From the NCBI GenBank assembly GCA_003550305.1, contig QKYT01001114.1:1-18598 (forward strand): a stretch of 18,598 nucleotides of DNA, written 5' to 3'. The notes beneath the pieces are model-generated. The model was not told the origin of the DNA and made no database searches. It worked only from the letters and a program-made list of their open reading frames with translations. The position numbers and the translations under genes are program-made. Source of the stretch: Glomus cerebriforme. Taxonomy: Eukaryota; Glomeromycota; Glomeromycetes; Glomerales; Glomeraceae. The stretch's first letter is position 1. Each line of letters begins with the position of its first letter. Below are positions 9,076-16,599 of this stretch, piece after piece.

Positions 9076-9308
9076 AAGAAATAAATGATATAGAAAGTAA
9101 GAAAAGAAGTGAAATAAGTGAAGACATGAAAATTGATGAAGAAAGAAATTAAAGAAATGAAAGTAATGTAACAAAAGAATAAATGGAAAATATGTGAAGA
9201 GAAATAACATTTAAAATTAAAATTATAAAAAAAGCAAAATTTGTATCATAAAAGAAATGTAAGGTATATTTATACTTTTAAAAGGAAAAGTTGTACAAAC
9301 AATTAAAA

Positions 9309-9502
9309 TGAATAAATAAATTAAAATTACTCAAAGATTTAACAAAATATTAGAAGAAATAAAGAAGTTTATAGATGAATTAAAGGATAAACCAAAAAAA
9401 AATAAGTCAATGATAAGAGTATCGATAATAGAATTAGAAGGAATCAGAGAAATAATAAAAGATAAAAGAGATAAAAAATATTCAATATTAAGGAAAGAAT
9501 AG
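9309..9502 (+). pseudogene. Short Lys-rich ORF fragment
   Basis: An ATG-led frame (MNK, TAA, then IKITQRFNKILEEIKKFIDE, KSMIRVSIIELEGIREIIK, ending LRKE and TAG) gives about 60 coding-like codons of charged helix. One early nonsense codon breaks it. It lies between the two larger Lys/Glu-rich relics and shares their base bias, so it probably belongs to the same decayed element. The rest of 9076-9906 holds no further readable frame. Confidence 0.25.
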
Positions 9503-9906
9503 TTAAAAACATTTGAAAATTAAGAATTAATATGATAAGAAAATAATTAAACGTTAAAAGAAAAAGGAGAATAAATGATTAGAATTAAATTTAAATTGAT
9601 GAAGGAATATTTAGATGAAAGGAATAAAAGGACAAATATTTGTCTGAAAAGACGTTAAACTAATTATAAAAGAGAAATAAAAATTATTATATTATAAATA
9701 ATGGAATATTATAAAATAATAAAATGTAATAAAAGATGTGAAAAGAAGTTATAAGTATAAAATTATCAGGAAATAAAGGAAATTATAAAGATAAATGAAA
9801 GAAGTAATAAATGAATAATTGCTATATGAATGAAAAATATAAATAAACTGAAAATACAAAATGAAATCATTTTTGTGAATAAATGAGTAAAATAAAATAA
9901 ATTGAA

Positions 9907-11329
9907 ATGTCTGATATATATAAAGCATTAGAAGAAATCAAGGCATTATACAAAAAAGAAAGACATGAGAAATATAAAGGAGTATTTCAGATAGCTCCTT
10001 CATGCTTAGAATGTTATAAAGTAAAAGAAGGTGCAGAACCCGAGTGATTTAAGAAATTTTGGAGGATTTTTCAGAAAGTAATATTAGAGACAATGAGTTA
10101 TAATAGGAATACCATTGAAAAGTTATTAGCATATTTGAGATTGATAAAGAGAAATAGAGAAAAGAAATATATATTCAATTGAAAGAAAAGACAAAAAGAA
10201 TTAGAAGAAATCATGAAGAAAGAAGAAAAATTATTAGATGTAATTGTAGTATCGATAAAGTATAGAAATAAACCAGATTATAAGAAAATAGTGATTATAT
10301 TAGTAATAAAGATAATTTGTAAATATTATATGTTTGATGAAGATGATAATATAATAATAAAAGAAAAAGAAACAGAAGAAAATTTATTAGGGAATAAAGA
10401 ATTATTAAGATATGGATATATTATAAAAGATGATGAATTGGATAAAAGGTTCATGAAATTTGAAGAATAGTTAGAAAAAGAAGGAATAGCAATTGAAAAC
10501 ATTGGATATGGTACTATGAGAGACTTTAAAGAGATGTTACATATGGAAGAAAGTATAGTCAATGAAGAAAATAGAGATAAAGTTAGGAAATTCCAAAAGA
10601 TTCTAACATATAGATGGTGGTATAATAAGTATTAGCAACCATGGAAAAATAATGATTTAATGAACGAAATAATAAGAAAAATAGTTGAAGAGAATAGTTT
10701 TATAAGAAAGTGTGAAGATATAGAAGAATTAGAGAGTTCAGAAGACAAAAGTGAGTTTGGACAAGTAAAGAAATTGGTTAAAAGATGGAAAGAAGATGAA
10801 GATATAAGAACTATAGGAAAAATAAATTTAATGTTAGAAAAAAGATATGAATTGGAAGAAATAGAAAGAAACGAGTTGATAAGAAATGTATTAATTGATG
10901 ATGAAATAGATATTCAAGAATTAAAAAAAAAATTAGAAAATAGAGAATTACCATTAAGAGTAAAAGGAAAAATGGCTTTAAGAAACAAAGATGATAATGA
11001 AAGAGAAAAAGAAATAATTATTGCAGAAAATGGGTAAAGAAAGGACATATTAGTATTACCATTGCAGGAATAAAAAGATTATTAAGATTAGGGTATGATG
11101 AATTTAGAATAGAAAATGATAAAGAATTGATAGATAAATATGTAAAGCATAGAAATTTATTAGATGATGAACTTATAATTAAGTTAAATAAATTAGGAAA
11201 AAATATTAAAGAAGAAGAAAATGATACAGATGATTCAGAGAAAATTGGAGAGATTTTAAGTCCAGAAGAACATGAAATATGGAAAGAGAATAGTGAGAAT
11301 ATAAATGAAAATGAAATTGAAGATAATTA
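9907..11329 (+). pseudogene. Decayed 470-codon ORF, possibly gag-like
   Basis: A single frame from ATG 9907 (MSDIYKALEEIKALYKKERH, then QIAPSCLECYKVKEGAEPE) runs to 11037. It is interrupted by TGA 10045, TGA near 10180, TAG 10468 and TAG near 10633. A one-base shift near 11033 then continues it through KKGHISITIAGIKRLLRLGY and DKYVKHRNLLDDELIIK to an acidic tail ending ENEIEDN at 11329. Trp would fit at both TGA positions (PE*FKKFWRIF, IFN*KKRQKELEE). The middle has moderate hydrophobicity (DVIVVSIKYRNKPDYKKIVI) and acidic segments. One C-x2-C pair (CLEC) is present, but there is no CCHC knuckle. I do not recognise the protein. Location and base bias suggest a structural or accessory ORF of the gypsy-type element. 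Confidence 0.45.
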
Positions 11330-11399
11330 AAAAATGTTATAAATACAGAAGATTTTAGCTTAAGTCAAAATTCAGAGTCGAATAGTTCTATTAATTAAA

Positions 11400-11509
11400 T
11401 TGATTAACTTAAATTGATTTGACTAAAAATAAATAGTAAAAATATAACGAAATTTGTTAATTTGATTGATTTAAATTGATTTAACTAAAAATAAAGCAGT
11501 AAAAGTATA
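11400..11509. repeat. 62-bp tandem duplication
   Basis: TTGATTAACTTAAATTGATT (from 11400) and TTGATTGATTTAAATTGATT (from 11462) begin two copies of a unit of roughly 48 matching bases, spaced 62 bp apart. Most differences are transitions. It lies at the point where the purine-rich coding relics stop, so it may mark the edge of inserted or rearranged DNA. Confidence 0.55.
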
Positions 11510-11597
11510 TCTGGAATTTATTTAGTATGAAGTATTTCATAAATCTATGCCTTTGTAATATTACATAAGGCTATGATCCCGTCAAAAGACTACAGAA

Positions 11598-11815
11598 CAT
11601 AATACTCTGATGATTTATGTAGCATAATACTCCATAATTTTACCAAGTGTAATACTCTGTTATATTAAGATGTGTAATATTTTGAAATACTGCATAATAC
11701 TTCAAAATATTTACGAGGACTAATTATATAACATTTCATTTTACATAGTGTAATACTTTGCAACTTTACATGTAATCTAGCATTAATATTTTATTTTACA
11801 TAATGTAATACTTTG
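11598..11815 (+). repeat. Iterated TAATACTYTG motif, seven copies
   Basis: The core [CG][AT]TAATACTYTG or a close variant occurs at 11598, 11623, 11649, 11674, 11693, 11750 and 11805. The spacing is irregular (19-57 bp) and all copies are in the same orientation. The last two lie in a longer duplicated segment (TTTTACATARTGTAATACTT and onward). No coding frame exists here. The region (11330-12041) sits where reverse transcriptase would be expected in the gypsy element, so it is probably foreign insertion DNA or a deletion scar. Confidence 0.5.
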
Positions 11816-12041
11816 CAACTTTATGCATAACCTACCCATTAGTAGCTTTTATAAATCATTATTATACTCCAAAAAAAAATATATAATAACAACAATATAT
11901 TCAATATTTATTATATTTATTATTATATTATATGATAAAAATGAATTACCAAATTCAAAAAGACTAATAATTAGAATCTCTTATATTTTTTTTTAACTCT
12001 TTCATTGTTAATTTTTCATCTTCTTCAGTAGAACCTTCATA

Positions 12042-12720
12042 AAAAGATAAAGAATATAAAAAGATCAGAAAGTGTTACTAAAGTAAGGTTATTTTTGGGA
12101 TTATGTTCATATTATAGAAGGTTTATAAAAGATTTTGCAAAAATAGCAAAACCTTCACATAATTTAACTAAGAAGAATACAAAATTTAAATGAAAGGAAG
12201 AACAGCAAAAAGCTTTTAATGTATTAAGAACTAAATTAACCAATCTTAGTATATCCAAATTTTGATAAAGAATTTATGTTAATAACTGATGGATCTAAGA
12301 TAGGATTGGAAGCAGTATTAGCTCAGACGAATGAAGATAGTAAAGAAGTTGTAATAGCATATGGAAGTAGAAATACAGTTGGAATAGAAAAGAATTACCC
12401 ACTAACAGAATTGGAATGTTTAGCTATATTTTGAAAAATAAAACATTTTCAAAAATATTTAGTAGGAAGAAAATTTACTGTGATAACAGATTACATAGCT
12501 TTAAAAGAATTAACAGATGGTAAAGAACAGACAGAAAGAAGAGCATGATAGATAATGAAATTACAACAATTTAATTTCAAAATAGTTCATAGAAGTGGAA
12601 AGAAAATCAAGAATGCAGATGCATTATCAAGATTAAAATTTGAAGAAAAAGTTATAAAAGAAAGCCTTAAAAACTCAGATCAGAAAATAAATAAAATGGA
12701 TTATAATAAGGAAAGAAATT
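12042..12720 (+). pseudogene. Gypsy RT connection and RNase H domain relic
   Basis: The first block reads KIKNIKRSESVTKVRLFLGL then CSYYRRFIKDFAKIAKP, the classic end of gypsy reverse transcriptase. TGA at 12191 replaces the Trp expected in KFx[W]xEEQQKAF. A frame change near 12240 leads to YPNFDKEFMLITDGSKIGLE, AVLAQ, YGSRNT, EKNYPLTELECLAI and FTVITDYIALKEL, that is, the RNase H fold with its first Asp (ITD) and Glu (TELE) visible. TGA at 12432 again sits where Trp is expected (ECLAIF*KIKHF). TGA-TAG at 12546-12551 replaces the conserved Arg-Trp before IMKLQQFNFKIVHRSGKK and NADALSRL. It cannot make enzyme as it stands. Confidence 0.85.
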
Positions 12721-12721
12721 A

Positions 12722-13632
12722 AAGTATATTAAATCAGAAAATAAATGGTTTGATGCTAAGAAATTTAAAGGAAAATGGGATGATGTAAAGTATTTTAATG
12801 ATAAGAAAGCAATATTGTTAAATTTAAAAGATAAAATAGGGAAAGAATTGTTAAAAAAGTTAGAAAAAGAGAATAAATCACAAGATGGAGTAAATGGTGT
12901 AAGAAAATCTACTGTAGTGAAAAATATAATTAAATGATTGGAAAAAGAAGACAAGTTAAAAGTAGTATTTAATAAGTTTAAGAGAAGAAGAGATGATGAT
13001 AAGAGATTTGAAAAACCCTTGAAGGAATATGAATGGTTATTTAGGAAACAAGTTGTGAAAAAGATTAATAAAAGACTAATTAAATTTACAGATGAAAATA
13101 TAATAATATTAGACAAGTTACCATATTGCGAATATTTTTATCAAAAGACTAAAAGTTTTTATAGAGGATATATTAGTCCATATAGAAATCATAAGATGGA
13201 AAAAGAAATATTCAAATATAAAGATATTATAGATAATGCAATAGTAATTTTCTTAGAGAATAAAGAATGTTGGAATAATTATATAGGAAGAGAAACTAAG
13301 AAAAGTAATGAAGGACATAAAGCATCTTATGAAACATTGAATAAAGAGGAATACAGAAATATGGTTGAAATGTTTAAAGAGCATTAAAATATTTATGAAA
13401 ATAAAGAAAAATATAGAAAAGTAAAAATTAAAAATAATGACAAAAGTTGGAAAAAAGTATATAAACAAGTCAAAAGATTGTTAGAAAAACAAAATGACTA
13501 CTAAAAATATTAGATTGGAAATATATATTTTTATTATATATGAAAATACAAATTATCATTACGTATTATTTGAAGATAGAGAATTGAAGTTTATCTTACC
13601 TTTTGAAACAGAACTGGAAAATATATTAAGGA
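12722..13632 (+). pseudogene. Unrecognised domain between RNase H and integrase
   Basis: In one frame from 12722 about 260 codons run from KYIKSENKWFDAKKFKGKWD through KAILLNLKDKIGKELLKKLE, FEKPLKEYEWLFRKQVVKKI, YFYQKTKSFYRGYISPYRNH, ECWNNYIGRETKKSNEGHKA and SYETLNKEEYRNMVEMFKEH. TGA at 12935 fits a Trp (IIK*LEKED) and TAA at 13385 fits a Gln (KEH*NIYENKEKY). A second piece in another frame (13498-13650: ENTNYHYVLFEDRELKFILP) joins it to the integrase part. Most gypsy elements have only a short tether between RNase H and the HHCC domain, so this block is extra. I recognise no fold. It is Lys- and aromatic-rich and could bind nucleic acid. Confidence 0.45.
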
Positions 13633-13858
13633 ATGGAAAAGGATAAATATAATGAAATAGTTAAAAACATAGATAATAAACAAAATTATAGAATTAAAGA
13701 TGGTTTATTATATAGGATAAAAGATAATGAGAATTTAAAAGTGATTAGAAAATGGGAATTTAAAGGATTAATATATATTGCATATGATCATAAATTATCA
13801 GGACATTTTGGAATTGAAGTGATATATGAAAGAATTAAGGATAAATACTATTGGGAAG
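13633..13858 (+). pseudogene. Integrase zinc-binding domain, 5' part
   Basis: This frame reads EKDKYNEIVKNIDNKQNYRI then KDGLLYRIKDNENLKVI, followed by the HHCC-type finger's histidines in YDHKLSGHFGIEVIYERIKD and KYYW. The paired cysteines (SCNNC) lie after the inserted element, at about 15417-15428. The domain helps integrase to multimerise and to grip LTR ends. Reading is cut at the YYWE codons by the hAT-like insertion at 13859. The frame continues to 13929 only through transposon DNA. The ATG at 13633 is internal to the polyprotein and not a true start. Confidence 0.85.
13851..13858. repeat. Left 8-bp target duplication, hAT-like element
   Basis: TTGGGAAG is repeated exactly at 15374-15381. 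It fits the nTnnnnAn consensus known for hAT target duplications, and both copies encode the same integrase codons (W-E-G region), confirming the duplication. Confidence 0.85.
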
Positions 13859-15373
13859 TAAAGGTATGCTCTGGTGAAATCCGTTCAATCCGTCATCTGT
13901 TTTTGAACAGATTGAATAATCTGGATTAAGGAATGAATGAATTTTAGATAATCTGGATGGATCTATTAAATAACACTGGATTGATCAGATATTACATGGA
14001 TGACCAGATTGACCAGATTGATCAGATAATCTGGTCAAATCTGATATTTTTTTTATTTTTTTTTTGTTTTTGTTTTATTTTATTACACAAGAACGTTTAT
14101 TAACATTCTTTTTTATTCTTTTTTGTAAGAACGAACACTTCAGCTCAACTTCTGGAGGTAAATGGGATAAAAAGGGGGTAGTAAGGTATTTTTTTATTAA
14201 ACTTTAATACAAGAACATTGCTAACGTTNTTTTTTNNTTTTTNTAGGAACGAACACTTCAGCTCGACTCCTGGAGGTAATTGAAGGGGGGTGGTTATTAA
14301 ACTTTAATATAAGAACGTTACTAACGTTCATTTTTTTTTTGTAAGAATGAACTCTTCAGCTCAGCTCCTGAAGGTAAATAGGGTAAATGGGGTAAAAGGG
14401 AAGTGTATTTCTTTTTTATTTTATTATATAAGAACATTTATTAACATTCATTTTTTTTCTTTTTTGTAGGATCGAACTCTTCAGCTCAGCTCCTAAAGGT
14501 AAATTGGTAAATGGGGTAAAGGGGAAGGTGTTTCTTTTTTATTTTATTATATAAGAACATTTATTAACGTTCATTTTTTTTCTTTTTTATAGGAATGAAC
14601 TCTTCGGCTCAGCTCCTGAAGGTAAATAGGATAAATGGGGTAAATGGGAAGGTATTTCTTTTTTATTTATTATACAAGAACGTTTATTAATGTTCATTTT
14701 TTTTCTTTTTTTGTAGGAATGAACTCTTCAGCTCACCTCATGAAGGTAAATTGGGTAAATGGGGGGTGTTTCTTTTCATTTTATTATATAAGAACATTTA
14801 TTAATGTTCATTTTTTTTTCTTTTTTGTAGGAACGAACTCTTCGGCTCAGCTCCTGAAGGTAAATTGGGTAAATGAGGAGTGTTTCTTTTCATTTTATTA
14901 TATAAGAACGTTTATTAATGTTTATTTTTTTCTTTTTTGTAGGAATGAACTTTTCGGCTCAGCTCCTAAAGGTAAATTGGGTAAATGGGGGGTGTTTCTT
15001 TTCATTTTATTATATAAGAACGTTTATTAACGTTCATTTTTTTTCTTTTTTATAGGAATGAACTCTTCGGCTCAGCTCCTGAAGGTAAATTGGATAAATG
15101 GGGGGTGTTTCTTTTTATTTTATTATACAAGAATGTTACTAATATTCTTATTTTTTCTTTTGTAGAAGTGACTACTTCACCCACCTTCAATTACAGTATA
15201 AAAAATCTGGTGAATCCAGTGAATCCGGTGATATAAATGGATCATTGGATTGACCAGATATCCATTGAACCATCCGATCAATCTGGTAGTACAAATAGAT
15301 CAATCTGAATTCAATCAATTTTCAGATGGATGACCAAATATCCAGATTGACCAGATTTCGAAGCATACCTCTA
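13859..15373. mobile_element. hAT-like non-autonomous element inside integrase
   Basis: The left end TAAAGGTATGCT and the right end (opposite strand) TAGAGGTATGCT match at 11 of 12 bases. They fit the YARNG start typical of hAT termini. An 8-bp duplication of hAT consensus type flanks the 1,515-bp element. It splits a conserved integrase motif whose two halves read on in the same register once the insert is set aside. Both subterminal zones (about 13870-14040 and 15190-15360) are dense in GATTGACCAGAT, GGATGACCA and AATCTGG variants, which could be transposase-binding sites. There is no transposase frame. The centre is a tandem array (14086-15160). Composition differs from the host gypsy DNA by being T-rich with G-rich patches. 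Confidence 0.85.
14086..15160. repeat. Tandem array of about ten 100-123-bp units
   Basis: Units begin at about 14088, 14211, 14311, 14430, 14553, 14675, 14790, 14903, 15015 and 15128 (the last is partial). Each holds a palindrome GAACGTT-TATT-AACGTTC, a T-rich tract, GTAGGAAYGAACTCTTC, then CTTCAGCTCAGCTCCTGAAG (arms CTTCAG/CTGAAG), and GGTAAATTGGGTAAATGGGG. The later units are more uniform (112-115 bp) than the first ones, which suggests recent unequal exchange or slippage at the right side. Differences are mostly CG to TG or CA. A 128-codon open frame across several units is a by-product of the repeat and not a gene. Confidence 0.9.
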
Positions 15374-15955
15374 TTGGGAAGGAATGAAATGAAAAATAGA
15401 AATATATGTTAAATCATGTAATAATTGTTAAAGAAGAAGAAAACCAATGAAAGACATAAATTGAATACAATTAAAGTTAAAGAACTATTTTACCAGATTG
15501 GAATTGATATTGTAAGACTATTACTGATAACAGAAAGAAATAATAGATATATCGTTATAGCGATGGATTATTTTACTAAATGGCCAGAAGCTAAAGTAGT
15601 AGAAATAGCTGATGCTAAAGAAATTGCAAGATTTATTTATAAGGATATAATATGTAGACATGAATGTCCAAAGAAAATATTAAGTGATAGAGGGAGTCAT
15701 TTTAATAATAATTTAGTAAAATCATTAATGGAGGAATTTCAGGTTAAATATAATTTTTCAACACCTTACCATCTGAAAACAAATGGATTAATTGAAAGAT
15801 TTAATAAGATATTATGTAAATCATTGGCAAAGTTAAATAATGTTGAAGATTGGGATCTAAAAGTACTAGAAGTTTTATTCGCATATCAAACTAAAAAGAA
15901 TGATTCAACGAAAATGGAACCAGGATATTTAATATATACTTGCTACCCATATTAA
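15372..15955 (+). pseudogene. Integrase zinc-finger end and DDE catalytic core
   Basis: Immediately after the transposon the interrupted codons resume as YWEGMK, TGA (15390), KIEIYVKSCNNC, TAA (15429, a Gln position) and RRRKPMKD. A frame change near 15460 enters the catalytic core, visible from 15425 to 15955. It holds the first Asp in QIGIDIVR, the second in ILSDRGSHF and Glu in KTNGLIERFN. There are 35 residues between the last two, exactly the D,D35E spacing of retroviral-type integrases. DYFTKWPEAK and FSTPYHLKTNG are also conserved. The core is the best preserved part of the element. C-terminal integrase sequence is missing: after MEPGYLIY the frame runs into the microsatellite and stops at 15953. 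Confidence 0.88.
15374..15381. repeat. Right 8-bp target duplication, hAT-like element
   Basis: TTGGGAAG is the second copy of the sequence at 13851-13858. The integrase frame resumes with it. Confidence 0.85.
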
Positions 15956-15956
15956 A

Positions 15957-16070
15957 TCCCATCCCATTCCATCCCATCCCAAATTCCAAATCCCATTCCC
16001 ATCCCAGTCCCAAATCCCATCCTAATCCCAATTTCCATCCCAAATTCCAATTTCCATCCCAAATCCCATA
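15957..16070. repeat. C-rich CCCATC/CCAAAT microsatellite, minus-strand G4 motif
   Basis: Irregular iterations of CCCATCCCATTCC, CCCAAAT and CCAATTTCCAT fill 114 bp. On the minus strand the part near 15957-15982 reads GGGATGGGATGGAATGGG and then ATGGG. That is four runs of three G with loops of 2, 7 and 2, which satisfies the usual G-quadruplex pattern. It starts exactly where the gypsy integrase breaks off, so it may mark the breakpoint. It is not the TTAGGG telomere repeat. Confidence 0.8.
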
Positions 16071-16482
16071 TGAGTATATAATAATTATTTATTAATTTTT
16101 TTTAAATTTTTAAATAATTATAACTTTAGAATAATTTTTATTTATATAATTTTTTTTTGATTTATTTTATTTAAATAAATAAAAACTAATTAAACAAATA
16201 TTAAAAATAATATTTTCATCTATAATTTATATGATAAATTAGTTTTATAAAAAACTTACTAAGAAAAAAGATAATAATTATTAATATTAATAAAATTATA
16301 AAATACTAATAATTATTTTCTGTTATTCTTACTAGTATTATTAAAAATTATCTAAAAAGGCAAGATCTATATTTTTGGCCAAACTTTTGTTATCTATGAT
16401 TTTAAGCTATTTTCTGATGAATATAAGCTTTTTTAAGCCATTTTCTGATGAATATGGTGGCTGTTACCTATAAACTGCACTA
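16071..16482. other. AT-rich gene-free stretch with short repeat
   Basis: Almost pure A/T from 16071 to 16350, with no frame. At 16400-16428 and 16431-16460 the unit TTTTAAGCYATTTTCTGATG plus AATAT is duplicated in tandem with one C/T difference. TTTTGGCCAAACTTTTGTT near 16373 recalls sequence seen just outside fungal Tc1/mariner-like elements, but I cannot prove a boundary there. Confidence 0.4.
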
Positions 16483-16498
16483 GTCCAAAATTTTGGAC
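16483..16498. repeat. 16-bp perfect palindrome, probable transposon terminus
   Basis: GTCCAAAATTTTGGAC is its own reverse complement and is preceded by TA, the target used by Tc1/mariner elements. It lies 102 bp beyond the 3' end of the transposase reading frame. The following ACTGATTACCACGTGACATT continues a plausible subterminal region. The matching terminus on the other side is not within the window, so the assignment is inferred from position. Confidence 0.45.
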
Positions 16499-16599
16499 AC
16501 TGATTACCACGTGACATTCATGTGATTCAATATTAATTCATGTGAAATTGCATTTTTATTCCGCATTGCGAAACCACATTTATTGTCTTTATTATTATT

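Larger units (their letters stand above)
12042..15955 (+). mobile_element. Ty3/gypsy pol relic, 5' and 3' truncated
   Basis: In order on the + strand are the RT thumb/connection, RNase H, an unrecognised block, the integrase zinc-binding domain, and the integrase catalytic core. RNase H before integrase is the Ty3/gypsy order. The RT palm with its FxDD/YxDD motif is absent upstream and no LTR pair is found. The 3' end breaks off within the integrase at about 15945, shortly after LFAYQTKKN..MEPGYLIY, where a microsatellite begins. At least five frame changes and several nonsense codons are present. The + strand is strongly A-rich and C-poor apart from the inserted hAT-like element at 13859-15373. 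Confidence 0.85.

Noticed and set aside
9907..11037. Alternative genetic code with TGA as Trp
   Set aside because: TGG is used for Trp in the same frames, and TAG and TAA stops also occur, so base-substitution decay explains the pattern better.
14644..15030. 128-codon ORF with three near-identical repeats (FSFYYIRTFINVHFF type)
   Set aside because: It is the translation of the tandem DNA units inside the hAT-like element. The unit length happens to preserve the frame there, and the array shows no codon-level constraint.
14086..15160. CRISPR array
   Set aside because: Units are contiguous 100-123-bp tandem repeats without unique spacers, in a eukaryotic transposon, and no cas gene is present.
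15957..16070. Telomeric repeat
   Set aside because: The units are CCCATC/CCAAAT mixtures and not CCCTAA, and they are internal between transposon relics.
16410..16460. CTGATGA motifs as hammerhead ribozyme cores
   Set aside because: No GAAA core element and no three-stem arrangement can be formed around them.
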